In this document: piece after piece, positions 8,804 to 16,484 of the stretch
Layout of the letters: each line of letters begins with the position of its first letter
How positions within the stretch are numbered: position 1 is the first letter of the stretch
Assembly: GCA_963732695.1 (NCBI GenBank)
Contig: CAVTAP010000012.1
Coordinates: forward strand, 1 to 64,000
Origin: CADEDH01 sp963732695
GTDB taxonomy: Bacteria > Actinomycetota > Acidimicrobiia > Acidimicrobiales > SZUA-35
Direction: 5' to 3'
Length of the DNA stretch: 64,000 nucleotides
Position numbers and translations under genes: made by a program
Notes under the pieces: generated by a model
What the model was told of the DNA's origin: nothing
What the model saw: only the letters and a program-made list of their open reading frames with translations
The model's database searches: none

Positions 8804-9613
8804 TCAACCGGGCGCGATCGGCCACCAGATCTCGGTGTGCTCCCGGCCCGGGCGCCGGTCGAGGTACCGCTCGGCCACCCGGGAGCCGGCGGTCCTGGTG
8901 TGGGCCCCCACCCAGGCCCCGAGCAGCCGATAGCTGTCTCCGATCCCGGCGAACGGCGCCCGGTGGTCGATCACGGCCCACACCGTGCCGGGAACGGCGG
9001 CCAGCCGGACGCCGGCCGACGCCGGGACGAGGAACGCTCGAGCCACCTCGACGAACGCCTCGACGTGCTCGGTGGCCTCGTCGTCGAGCTGGACGGGATA
9101 GAACGCCCCCGGTGCGCCGATGCTGCCACCAGTGGCCTCGGCCGCCGACGCGAGCTGCTCATGGGCCCGTCCGAGCCAGCCCTCGATCGCCTCGCCGGGC
9201 ACATCGGCGGCCACGGTCAGCACGTGCATGTCGGCCGTGCGGCGGGTCTCGACCAGCCCGTCGGGCACCTCCAGCGGCTGCTGGAGGGCCAGCAGGATCC
9301 GCTGGGTCTCCTCCAACCGTCGCTCGATGACCAGGCGGTGCTCGGCCAGGAGCCGTTCGGTCAGGGCCGGGTCCCTCGTGTCGAGGATGGCCCTGATCCC
9401 GGTCAGTGGCACATCGAGCTGGCGGAGCCGGACGATGGCCATGGCGTCGACCAGCTGGCCAACGTCGTAGTAGCGGTAGCCGCTGGACCGGTCGACGCGG
9501 GCCGGGACCAGCAGCCCCATCTCGTGGTAGTCGCGCAGGGTGCGGACCGAGATCGAGCTGGCCCGGGAGAAGGCGCCGATCGCCAACTGGCCTGGGGTGG
9601 TGGGATCGGTCAC
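8804..9613 (-). CDS. MerR-family regulator with GyrI-like effector domain
   Basis: A 269-residue transcription factor. The N-terminal winged helix is typical of MerR (AFSRASSISVRTLRDYHEMG, then SGYRYYDVGQL), followed by a dimerisation coiled coil (residues 80-110) and a C-terminal GyrI/BmrR-like domain (residues 115-269, ending HTEIWWPIAPG) that binds small organic ligands rather than metals. It lies 31 nt after the VOC gene on the same strand. Both genes are downstream of a promoter with the 19-bp spacer and dyad expected for its own family, so autoregulation is likely. Confidence 0.9.
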   Translation of the reverse strand: MTDPTTPGQLAIGAFSRASSISVRTLRDYHEMGLLVPARVDRSSGYRYYDVGQLVDAMAIVRLRQLDVPLTGIRAILDTRDPALTERLLAEHRLVIERRLEETQRILLALQQPLEVPDGLVETRRTADMHVLTVAADVPGEAIEGWLGRAHEQLASAAEATGGSIGAPGAFYPVQLDDEATEHVEAFVEVARAFLVPASAGVRLAAVPGTVWAVIDHRAPFAGIGDSYRLLGAWVGAHTRTAGSRVAERYLDRRPGREHTEIWWPIAPG

Positions 9614-9644
9614 ATCTCCTCCCGGTCGCTCGTGGCGGGCTGCC

Positions 9645-9980
9645 TCAGACGAGGCAGAGCTCGTTGCCCTCGGGATCGCAGAGGACGACCCATCGGCTGC
9701 CGCCCTCGTCGATCCGGTTCCGGACGGTAGCGCCCAGGCCGGTCAGCCGCTCGACCGCAGCCTCCAGGTCGGGTACCGACAGGTCGAGATGGAGCCGGTT
9801 CTTCACCGCCTTGGGCTCGGGAACGGCGGTGAAGTTGAGCGTGACCGACGGCGTGCGGACCGCAGCGAAGCCGGCCGAGGCCTCCGGCTCCACCGGTACC
9901 CCGAACACGCCGGCCCAGAAGCCGGCGGTCCGGGCGGCGTCTGCGCAGTCGACGGTGACTCCGGCGAGGGTGACGTCCAT
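9645..9980 (-). CDS. VOC superfamily (glyoxalase/bleomycin-resistance-like) protein
   Basis: A 111-residue vicinal-oxygen-chelate protein (MDVTLAGVTVDCAD, ending VLCDPEGNELCLV). The VOC fold is seen in the FWAGVFGVPVE and RLHLDLSVPDLEAAV elements. The His and the C-terminal Glu of the DPEGNE motif fit metal ligands. ATG 9980 is chosen because AGGAGG precedes it by 9 nt, rather than the upstream ATG at 10019. It is the first gene after the MerR-type promoter and is probably a drug-binding or lyase-type resistance protein controlled by the downstream MerR regulator. The substrate is unknown. Confidence 0.9.
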   Translation of the reverse strand: MDVTLAGVTVDCADAARTAGFWAGVFGVPVEPEASAGFAAVRTPSVTLNFTAVPEPKAVKNRLHLDLSVPDLEAAVERLTGLGATVRNRIDEGGSRWVVLCDPEGNELCLV

Positions 9981-10024
9981 GGCGAATGACCTCCTGGTAA
10001 GGGAAACTGAGTGGTTCACCCATC

Positions 10025-10055
10025 ACCATCGGGTCTCCACCGGGTGGAGAGTCAA
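10025..10055 (-). promoter_or_regulatory. MerR-type promoter with dyad operator
   Basis: On the minus strand a consensus-like -35 TTGACT (10055-10050) and a -10 GATGGT (10030-10025) are 19 bp apart, the overlong spacer typical of MerR-regulated promoters. A perfect 17-bp palindrome, TCTCCACC-G-GGTGGAGA at 10034-10050, fills the spacer. It lies 45 nt upstream of the VOC start. The -35 box includes the stop codon of the MerB-like gene. The likely regulator is the MerR protein encoded two genes down. Confidence 0.8.
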
Positions 10056-10759
10056 GGGCCAGCCGGTGGGCGTGCGCCGGGAGGGAGCATCGCCATCAAC
10101 TGCTGGCGGCCGGCGACGCCCTCGTCGGAGGCGAGCCACGACACGAAGTCGGCCCGGGGGCGGTTGCGGAACATGGGGGTGGCGAAGATCTCGGCCCACC
10201 GGGCCACGGGCAGGATGGTGTCGGCGGTGTCGGGGTTGAACTCCGACCACCGGCGGGCGTGCTCTTCCGACCGGAAGAGGTTCATGCCCGCTCACCGGAA
10301 CGGCCGGGAGGCCGCATCACCTCCCACCGGCGAGCGGCTGTAGCCCACCATCGTGTCGGGCTCGATCACGAGGATCGTCTCGTCCCGCATCTCGACCACC
10401 AGCGGGTCACCGCAGTCGAGACAGGGGGCCTCCATCCGAACCGTCGATCCGGGGCAGAGCCAGCGCACGGCCAGCGACTCGAAACCTCATTGGCCGTACC
10501 AGCCGGACTTCCCGTCGATGCTGATGCGGTACTGGGTGGGTTGCAGGTTGAACGGAGGGAACGAGGCGATGAGGTCGGTGCCGGGGTGCACCCATCCGGG
10601 GATGCCGGCGGCCCACAGATCGCCGACCACCACCCTGGCCTCCTCGATCCCGATGCCGAGGGCGGCGGCCAGCTCCGTGTGGTGTGGTGCCCGGCCGGTG
10701 TCAACCACCTGGGTCATGATCGTGGCGTGGGCCCGGTCGAGCAGGGCGGTCTCCGTCAT
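10052..10759 (-). CDS. MerB-like (organomercurial lyase family) protein, probable double selenoprotein
   Basis: One uninterrupted frame of 235 residues if two in-frame TGA codons (10489-10487 and 10294-10292) are read as selenocysteine, residues 91 and 156. Around them the sequence follows MerB. RISIDGKSGWYGQ precedes U91 and GFESLAVRWL follows, matching the MerB Cys96 region. EAPCLDCG carries Cys113, matching Cys117. U156 is followed by AGMNLFRSEEHARRW, matching the Cys159-HFFAS region. MerB Asp99 corresponds to Glu94. The N-terminal half is a winged-helix-like domain (HHTELAAALGI). ATG 10759 has GGAGGT five bases upstream. A standard reading would give 90-residue and 78-residue fragments. 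By analogy the Sec pair would cleave a carbon-metal or carbon-metalloid bond; the substrate is not known. Selenocysteine genes (selA, selB, selC) are not in the window. Confidence 0.85.
10253..10294 (-). promoter_or_regulatory. SECIS element for Sec156
   Basis: Directly after TGA (10294-10292) the transcript forms GCGGGC (10291-10286) paired perfectly with GCCCGC (10258-10253). This is followed by an internal loop and a 7-bp upper stem CTCTTCC (10279-10273) with GGAAGAG (10268-10262), capped by GGTC (10272-10269). The loop starts 19 nt after the TGA. The GGUC loop and the spacing match the E. coli fdhF SECIS, whose loop G and U contact SelB. All of it lies within coding sequence, as in other bacterial SECIS elements. 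Confidence 0.85.
10457..10489 (-). promoter_or_regulatory. possible SECIS element for Sec91
   Basis: After the first TGA (10489-10487) two weaker folds compete. One pairs GGCC (10471-10468 region) with GGCT around a GTGCGCT loop about 18 nt after the TGA. The other pairs GAGTC (10480-10476) with GGCTC (10461-10457), with inner G-C pairs. Either places a G/U-bearing loop at about the right distance. It is much less convincing than the second element; a folding calculation and comparison with homologues would settle it. Confidence 0.4.
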
Positions 10760-10885
10760 CTCCTACCTCCGCCGCCCACTGTAGGTGGGCTCCCGGTGCG
10801 GCGCCGGGCTCACTAAGCTCCCCGCACCGGTTGACGGCGCCGGCGGCGCCCGACTCCGATCCCCCGACCGACCCCTTCTCCCAGG

Positions 10886-12091
10886 ATGGTGACCGCCATG
10901 CCCGGCGCACTCGACGGCATCCGTGTTCTCGACCTCTCGACGCTCGTGCAGGGACCTCAGGCCGCGGCCTACCTGTTCAACCTCGGGGCCGAGGTGATCA
11001 AGGTGGAGCTGCCCGAGATCGGCGACGTGGGCCGCCACGTCGACGTCCTCCCGGGCTACGGCGGGTTCTCGTCGGTCTACATCGCCTGCAACCGGGGCAA
11101 GCGGTCCGTCGCCCTCGATCTGCGCAACGAGGGCGGCCGAACCGCCTTCCTCCGCCTGGTCGAGACGGCCGACGTGATCGTGTCGAACTTCAAGCCGGGC
11201 ACGATGGAGGGCTGGAACCTGGGTTACGACGAGCTGAGCGCCGTCAACCCCCGCATCATCTGGGCCGCCGGCTCCTACCTGGGTCCGCTGGGGCCCGACG
11301 CCGAGCGGGAGGGGGCCGACATGGTGGGTCAGGCCGCCGGCGGCATCGTGAGCACCTCGGGCTACGACGGCAACGCCGTGTCGCCCGTCGGCACCCTGGT
11401 GGCCGACCACTGCGGGGCCCAGAACCTGGTGGTGGGGGTGGTGTCGGCCCTGTTCGCCCGGGAGCGGACCGGCCGGGGCCAGACGATCGAGACCTCGCTC
11501 CTCGGGGGCCAGATCTGGCTCCAGTCGATGGAGTACACCCACGCCTCGCTCACCGGCAACCGGGTGAGCCGCACCAACGGTGGTCACCCCCTGGTCGACG
11601 CCCTGTACGGCGTGTTCCCCACCGCCGATGGCTTCATCGCCATGGCCGGCTGCCCCGACCACCTGTGGCCCCAGCTGGTGGCGTGCGTCGAGCACCCGGA
11701 GCTGGCCGACAACCCCCGCTTCGGCACCTACTTCTGCACCCCCGAGATCAAGGCCGAGCTGCGGGCGGCGTTCGAGCCGATCTTCCAGGAGCGGACCACG
11801 GCCGAGTGGACCGAGCGCCTGGCCCGCCACGAGCAGCGCTTCGCCCCGGTGCGGGGCCACGCCGAGGTGCTGGCCGACCCCCAGGCCTACGCCAACGACT
11901 ACCTGGTCAAGGTCGACCATCCCGAGTGGGGCGAGGTGTCCCTGGTGGGCTCGCCGATCGCCATGTCCGACACCCCCACCCGGTGGGGCACCGAGGTGCA
12001 GGAGCTGGGCCAGGAGACCGAGATGGTGCTGCTCGAGGCCGGCTTCACCTGGGACGACATCGAAGACCTGCGCCAACGCGGCGCCTTCTGA
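10886..12091 (+). CDS. CaiB/BaiF family III CoA-transferase
   Basis: A 401-residue family III CoA transferase, moving CoA between carboxylic acids. It has the N-terminal signature LDGIRVLDLSTLVQGPQAA, the VIKVELPEIGD strand, NRGKRSVALDL, and the catalytic aspartate in GADMVGQAAGG at about residue 139. The later VFPTADGFIAMAG and RFAPVRGHAEV segments are also typical. It heads a run of acyl-CoA genes on the same strand and probably activates the pathway's acid substrate. ATG 10886 or ATG 10898 are both possible starts; the second has AGGA at a better distance. Confidence 0.92.
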   Translation: MVTAMPGALDGIRVLDLSTLVQGPQAAAYLFNLGAEVIKVELPEIGDVGRHVDVLPGYGGFSSVYIACNRGKRSVALDLRNEGGRTAFLRLVETADVIVSNFKPGTMEGWNLGYDELSAVNPRIIWAAGSYLGPLGPDAEREGADMVGQAAGGIVSTSGYDGNAVSPVGTLVADHCGAQNLVVGVVSALFARERTGRGQTIETSLLGGQIWLQSMEYTHASLTGNRVSRTNGGHPLVDALYGVFPTADGFIAMAGCPDHLWPQLVACVEHPELADNPRFGTYFCTPEIKAELRAAFEPIFQERTTAEWTERLARHEQRFAPVRGHAEVLADPQAYANDYLVKVDHPEWGEVSLVGSPIAMSDTPTRWGTEVQELGQETEMVLLEAGFTWDDIEDLRQRGAF

Positions 12092-12099
12092 GCTACAAA

Positions 12100-12111
12100 A
12101 GCTGATCAGCT
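12100..12111. other. 12-bp perfect palindrome in the 142-nt gap
   Basis: AGCTGATCAGCT lies just after the CoA transferase stop in a gap otherwise without features. It could be part of an operator for the downstream enoyl-CoA hydratase unit, but a 12-bp palindrome on its own is weak evidence. Confidence 0.25.
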
Positions 12112-12232
12112 CGATCAGGCGATCCTGACCAACCGACCCCGCCGACATGGCTCGCCTCGGCTCCCGCCACCAGGTTCTGTAGAAGTACCAGCCGTTTGCC
12201 GGCGGAGACCGGGGGCGGGAGGATCGGGGGCG

Positions 12233-13045
12233 ATGGCTGACCCCGACTACACCACGATCGCCCTGTCCCTCGACGACGGCGGGCTGGCCCGGCTGGAGCT
12301 GCGCCGGGCCGATGCCGCCAACGCCATGAACCTGGCCATGGCCCGCGACCTCCGCTACGCGGCGGTGGAACTGCTGCACGATCCGTCGGTCCGGGCCGTG
12401 CTGATCACCTCCGACGGACCCGTGTTCTGTGCCGGGGGTGACCTCAAGTCGTTCGCCGCCATCGACTCCCCGGCCGAGATGGCCAAGACGATCGAGCACC
12501 TCACGATCGACCTCCACGCCGCGGTGGCCCGCCTCAGCCGGCTCGACGCCCCCGTGGTCGCCGCCGTCACCGGCTCGGTGGGCGGAGCCGGCATGTCGCT
12601 GGTGGCGGCGTGCGATCTCGTGGTCGCCTCCACCGCCTCCAAGTTCACCATGGGCTACACCCGCGCCGGCCTCGTGCCCGACGGGACGTCGTCGTTCTAC
12701 CTGTCGCGCGTGGTGGGCCTGCGCCGGGCGGCCGAGCTGATGCTGACCAACCGCACCCTGAACGCCACCGAGGCCCTCGACTGGGGCCTGGTCAACGAGC
12801 TGGCCGAGCCCGACGCCGTGCGGGGCCGGGCGGAGGAGCTGGCCCGGACGATGGCGGCCGGCGCCACCGCTGCCTTCGGCGGGGCGAAGCGGGTGCTGTA
12901 CCAGGGGGCGTCGAGCTCGCTGGAGGAGGCCATGGAGCGGGAGTCGTCGGTGATCGGCCGCATCTCGGGCCTCCCTGACGCCGGCGAGGGCATCGCCTCG
13001 TTCATCGAGAAGCGCCCGCCGTCGTTCGACGGCCGCACCCGATGA
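12233..13045 (+). CDS. enoyl-CoA hydratase/isomerase family protein
   Basis: A 270-residue crotonase-fold protein. The oxyanion-hole elements are FCAGGDLKSFA and GSVGGAGMSLVAACDLVVAS. The family helix around TMGYTRAGLVPDGTSS carries Gly-Asp where hydratases have a second catalytic Glu, so isomerase, hydratase or another crotonase activity is open. It acts on acyl-CoA thioesters in the cytoplasm. The ATG at 12233 follows a GGAGG at long spacing. It overlaps the following hydrolase gene by 4 nt, so the two are co-translated. Confidence 0.92.
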   Translation: MADPDYTTIALSLDDGGLARLELRRADAANAMNLAMARDLRYAAVELLHDPSVRAVLITSDGPVFCAGGDLKSFAAIDSPAEMAKTIEHLTIDLHAAVARLSRLDAPVVAAVTGSVGGAGMSLVAACDLVVASTASKFTMGYTRAGLVPDGTSSFYLSRVVGLRRAAELMLTNRTLNATEALDWGLVNELAEPDAVRGRAEELARTMAAGATAAFGGAKRVLYQGASSSLEEAMERESSVIGRISGLPDAGEGIASFIEKRPPSFDGRTR

Positions 13046-13956
13046 CCCCCCGAGCGATCACGGTGGAGGCGCCGACCGTCACCCTGGCCGGCTGGGACTA
13101 CGGCAACCCGGCGGCCCGGCCCATGGTGTTCCTCCACGGCCTCACCGACCTGGCCTGGTCGCTGCACCCGGTGGCCGAGGCCTTCGCCGAGCGCCACCAC
13201 GTGGTGAGCCTCGACCTCCGGGGCCACGGCGACTCCAGCCATCCCGGCCGCTACACGGTGCCCCACTTCGTGGCCGACCTCCGTTTCGCCGTCGACGCCC
13301 TCGACCTGGTCCGCCCGATCCTGTTCGGGCACAGCATGGGCGCCTTCGTCACCAGCGCCTTCGCCGGCCTGTGGCCCGCCGAGGCGGCGGCCCTGATCAT
13401 GGTGGAGGGCCTCGGCTCACCTCTGCGCATCGGGGAGACCGACCCCGCCGGGCGCCGGGCGATCGCCGGGGCCGTCATCGGGTCGCTCAACGGCCAGCCC
13501 AAGCGGGTGAAGATGGCCGGCGTCGACGTGGCTCGCCAGCGGCTGCGGGCCGCCCACCCCGGGCTCACCGACGACCGCCTTGTCGAGCTGGCGGCCAAGG
13601 GCACCCGGGCGGACCCCGAGGGCGGCCTGTTCTGGAAGTGGGACCCGGCCGTGCGGGAGTGGTTCGCCGTGTTCGACCGGGCCCGCCACGAGGAATGGTG
13701 GGGCGGCATCAGCTGCCCCACCCTCGCCATCTCGGCCGCCCACGCCTGGGACCGGTGGTGGCTGCCGACCGCACCGGCCCGACCCGGCCCCGACTTCGCC
13801 GGCCCCGTCGACCTGGAGGAGCAGGCCCGGCGCCTGGCGCTGATCGCCGGGGTGGAGCACCACGTGGTCGACGCCGGCCACATGGTCCACTTCGACGCCC
13901 CCGGCGAGGTCATCGACCTGACCCGCCGCTTCCTCGACCACCACCTCCCGCAGTGA
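13042..13956 (+). CDS. alpha/beta hydrolase
   Basis: A 304-residue alpha/beta-hydrolase. It has the oxyanion strand VFLHGLTDLAWS, the strand-turn LDLRGHGDSSHPG, and the nucleophile elbow FGHSMGAF with Ser at about residue 98. The C-terminal His is in VVDAGHMVHFD. The ATG overlaps the enoyl-CoA hydratase stop by 4 nt. It may hydrolyse an ester or CoA thioester made in the same pathway. An esterase or C-C hydrolase role cannot be told apart from sequence. Confidence 0.88.
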   Translation: MTPRAITVEAPTVTLAGWDYGNPAARPMVFLHGLTDLAWSLHPVAEAFAERHHVVSLDLRGHGDSSHPGRYTVPHFVADLRFAVDALDLVRPILFGHSMGAFVTSAFAGLWPAEAAALIMVEGLGSPLRIGETDPAGRRAIAGAVIGSLNGQPKRVKMAGVDVARQRLRAAHPGLTDDRLVELAAKGTRADPEGGLFWKWDPAVREWFAVFDRARHEEWWGGISCPTLAISAAHAWDRWWLPTAPARPGPDFAGPVDLEEQARRLALIAGVEHHVVDAGHMVHFDAPGEVIDLTRRFLDHHLPQ

Positions 13957-14006
13957 CCCGCCTTGCGGGGGTTGCGGCCGCCGTCGTAGTGGGGCACGGT
14001 GACCTC

Positions 14007-14411
14007 ATGGCAGACACCGAGACGATCACCACTCCGCTCGTCCGGGTGACCGGGCTCGACCACATCGTGCTGATCAGCGCCGACGTGGAGGCCTCGCTCG
14101 CCTTCTACACCGGCACGCTGGGCCTGGCCGGCGACCGGGTGGAGGAGTGGCGCCGGGGCGAGGTGCCGTTCCCCTCGGTGCGCATCAGCCCCACCACGAT
14201 CATCGACCTGTTTCCCGGCGAGCCCGACGGCCGCAACCTCGATCACGTGTGCCTGACCATCGAGCCCACCGACCTCCAGGCCCTGGCCAGCTCGGGCGCC
14301 GTCACCGTGGTGCGGGGCCCCGTCGACCACCTCTTCGGAGCCCAGGGCTACGCCACCAGCCTCTACATCGCCGACCCCGACGGCACCACCGTCGAGCTGC
14401 GCAGCTACTGA
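14007..14411 (+). CDS. VOC superfamily protein
   Basis: A 134-residue VOC protein. It starts MADTETITTPLVRVTGLDHI with the first metal-ligand His in LDHIVL, a second His in NLDHVCL, and the terminal Glu in DPDGTTVELRSY. These give a complete His-His-Glu metal site, unlike many ligand-binding members. Glyoxalase, epimerase or ring-cleaving dioxygenase activities are all seen in this family. Its place in an acyl-CoA block would also suit a methylmalonyl-CoA-epimerase-like role, but it lacks clear epimerase signatures. ATG 14007 is the only good start. Confidence 0.88.
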   Translation: MADTETITTPLVRVTGLDHIVLISADVEASLAFYTGTLGLAGDRVEEWRRGEVPFPSVRISPTTIIDLFPGEPDGRNLDHVCLTIEPTDLQALASSGAVTVVRGPVDHLFGAQGYATSLYIADPDGTTVELRSY

Positions 14412-14462
14412 CACCGAACGCACCGACACCGAACGCACCGGGGGACAGAGGGAGACCGCACG

Positions 14463-15713
14463 ATGAGTGCCACCACGAGCACCAGCACCAGCACGAACCA
14501 CGAAGCGGCTGTCCGCCGGGACGTGGCCGGCTGGCTCGCCGCCAACTGGGACCCGGCGCTCGACCGTCGGGCCTGGCTGGAGCGGGCGGTCGACTCGGGC
14601 TGGGCCGCCCCCAGCTGGCCCGCGGCGTGGCACGGCAAGGGCCTCGACCCCGCCCTCACCAACGTGGTGGCGGCCGAGTTCCGCCGGGCGGGGGCCGACG
14701 GCACGGCCCAGGACAAGCACAACCTGTGGGCCAACACCGTGCTTGCCTTCGGCTCCGACGACCTCAAGCGCCGCTTCGTCCGCCCTCTGATGCTGGGCGA
14801 CGTCGACATGTGCCTCCTCTACTCCGAGCCCGGCGCCGGCTCCGACCTGGCCGGCATCCAGACCCGGGCCGTGCGCGACGGGGACGAGTGGATCGTCAAC
14901 GGTCAGAAGGTGTGGACCTCCGGCGGCCGCCACGCCTCCTTCGCCCTGCTCATCACCCGCACCGACTGGGACGTGCCCAAGCACCGGGGCATCACGTTCT
15001 TCTTCTTCCCCATGAAGCAGCCCGGGGTGGAGGTGCGGCCCCTGCGCCAGGCCACCGGCGACGCCCGGTTCAACGAGGTCTTCATCACCGACGCCCGCGT
15101 CCCCCACGCCAACATGCTGGGCGACGAGAACAACGGCTGGATGGTCCTCCAGACGGCGCTGGCCTACGAGCGGGCGGTGATGGGGGAGAACCAGCGGCGC
15201 CGGGCCAACCAGGACATCGGCCGGGCCGTGCGCTCGGCCGACGACGAGGCCCCGGCCCCCATCCCCGACCTGTCCCTGGTCGACCTGGCCCGCGCGGTGG
15301 GCAAGGCCGACGACCCCGTCCTCCGCCAGCGCCTGGCCCGGCTCCACGCCATGGTGCAGGTCAACGAGTGGAACAACGCACGGGCCAAGGCCGAGCTGGC
15401 CCAGGGGACGTCGTCGTCGGTGGTGTCGCTGGGCAAGCTGGCCATGAGCGGCATCCTCCACTACGCCGGCAGCCTCCAGACCGAGCTGCTGGGGGCCGAG
15501 GGCATGATCGGGGGCACCGACTCCCCCCGGTCGGCCGACGCCACCTACTCCCTCCACAACGCCTTCTTCACCTCGATCGGCGGCGGCACCGACCAGATCC
15601 AGCGCAACATCATCGGCGAGCGCATCCTGGGCCTGCCCAAGGAACCCGAGCTGGACAAGACGGTGGCGTTCCGGGACGTCCTGAAATCATCCCCGGACGT
15701 CCGCCACGCCTGA
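14463..15713 (+). CDS. acyl-CoA dehydrogenase
   Basis: A 416-residue FAD-dependent acyl-CoA dehydrogenase. The flavin/substrate signature LYSEPGAGSDLAGIQT is near residues 120-135 and the middle beta-domain has VNGQKVWTSGG. The C-terminal helical domain ends with the FAD-binding SIGGGTDQIQRNIIGERILGL. The opening is a Thr/Ser-rich leader (MSATTSTSTSTNHEA). It probably carries out alpha,beta-dehydrogenation in the same pathway as the CoA transferase and hydratase upstream. The family type resembles the large actinobacterial group used for sterol or unusual fatty acids. Confidence 0.93.
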   Translation: MSATTSTSTSTNHEAAVRRDVAGWLAANWDPALDRRAWLERAVDSGWAAPSWPAAWHGKGLDPALTNVVAAEFRRAGADGTAQDKHNLWANTVLAFGSDDLKRRFVRPLMLGDVDMCLLYSEPGAGSDLAGIQTRAVRDGDEWIVNGQKVWTSGGRHASFALLITRTDWDVPKHRGITFFFFPMKQPGVEVRPLRQATGDARFNEVFITDARVPHANMLGDENNGWMVLQTALAYERAVMGENQRRRANQDIGRAVRSADDEAPAPIPDLSLVDLARAVGKADDPVLRQRLARLHAMVQVNEWNNARAKAELAQGTSSSVVSLGKLAMSGILHYAGSLQTELLGAEGMIGGTDSPRSADATYSLHNAFFTSIGGGTDQIQRNIIGERILGLPKEPELDKTVAFRDVLKSSPDVRHA

Positions 15714-15751
15714 TACTCCACGGCCCCGGGCCGATGAGTAGCGTTTTGCTC

Positions 15752-16291
15752 ATGGCCGACCGGTCGACGTTCGTGGCGGACACGGAACCGTACATGCGTC
15801 CCCTGTATTCCACCGCGGTCCGCCTCACGACCAACGCCAGCGACGCCGAGGATCTCGTGCAGGAGACCTACCTCCGGGCCTACCGGGCCTACGCCACGTT
15901 CGAGCCCGGCACCAACGTGAGGGCCTGGCTGTTCCGGATCCTCACCAACGCCCACATCAACCGGTACCGGGCCCGCCAGCGCCGGCCCGAGGAGACGGCG
16001 CTCGACGAGCTGGAGGACGGCGGCGCCCGGCCGGGCACCACCCTGGCCCTGGCCGCCAGCCAGGGCCGTTCGGCCGAAGACGAGCTGCTCGACGCCCTGG
16101 GCGAGGCCGACACCATCGCCCTGGTCGGCTCCCTGGCCGCCCCCTATCGCCAGACCGTGCTGCTGGCCGACGTGGGCGGTTACTCGTACAAGGAGATCGC
16201 CGAATCACTCGACATCCCCATCGGAACCGTGATGAGCCGCCTCCATCGGGGCCGCCGCATATTGCGCCGGCGCCGGGGGCTGGCGGCGTGA
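15752..16291 (+). CDS. SigR/SigH-like ECF sigma factor
   Basis: A 179-residue ECF sigma factor with region 2 (NASDAEDLVQETYLRAYRAY, then NVRAWLFRILTNAHINRYR) and region 4 (APYRQTVLLADVGGYSYKEI, then IPIGTVMSRLHRGRR). The wording closely follows the SigR/SigH group that controls disulfide-stress genes. Unlike that group, no RsrA-type zinc anti-sigma gene follows; a 49-codon membrane peptide does. Two in-frame ATGs are possible (15734 and 15752), neither with a good ribosome site. I chose the second because it gives the usual N-terminus. Confidence 0.88.
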   Translation: MADRSTFVADTEPYMRPLYSTAVRLTTNASDAEDLVQETYLRAYRAYATFEPGTNVRAWLFRILTNAHINRYRARQRRPEETALDELEDGGARPGTTLALAASQGRSAEDELLDALGEADTIALVGSLAAPYRQTVLLADVGGYSYKEIAESLDIPIGTVMSRLHRGRRILRRRRGLAA

Positions 16292-16333
16292 GCTGGCGGG
16301 GGCCCGGTAGCCGGGCGCTACACTCCGGGCCCT

Positions 16334-16483
16334 ATGGTCGCCGTTGTATGGCATTTCTGGCTCGGTCTGTTCCTCGCCATCGGGGCGATCGCCACGGTCC
16401 TCGCCCTCGGGGTCGGGTACCTGGCCAAGGTGCAGTCGATGAAGTATCCGAAGAACAACCGGTCCTACCCCAGGAAGCCCTGA
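16334..16483 (+). CDS. small single-span membrane protein
   Basis: A 49-residue ORF from ATG 16334 to TGA 16483, beginning MVAVVWHFWLGLFLAIG with one strong membrane helix (residues 5-31) and a basic tail (MKYPKNNRSYPRKP). It sits between the sigma factor and the zincin gene, both on the same strand, with only a few bases to the zincin start. The hydrophobic-then-basic pattern and the tight spacing support a real gene. No function is known to me. Confidence 0.65.
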   Translation: MVAVVWHFWLGLFLAIGAIATVLALGVGYLAKVQSMKYPKNNRSYPRKP

Positions 16484-16484
16484 G

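Noticed and set aside
10030..10054. The third TGA (10054-10052) as another Sec codon
   Set aside because: The hairpin after it starts one base from the TGA, too close for SECIS use, and the frame ends a few codons later. The palindrome is better explained as a MerR operator.
10052..10285. A separate small gene starting at ATG 10285, and another ending at 10487
   Set aside because: Both fragments lie in one frame with each other and together match MerB from end to end. The break points are TGA codons at catalytic positions, so one recoded gene explains the data better.
9645..10759. A classical mercury resistance operon (merR-merB)
   Set aside because: The MerR protein has a GyrI-type ligand domain in place of the short metal-binding loop with Cys residues, no merA, merT or merP is present, and the VOC-MerR pair has its own promoter.
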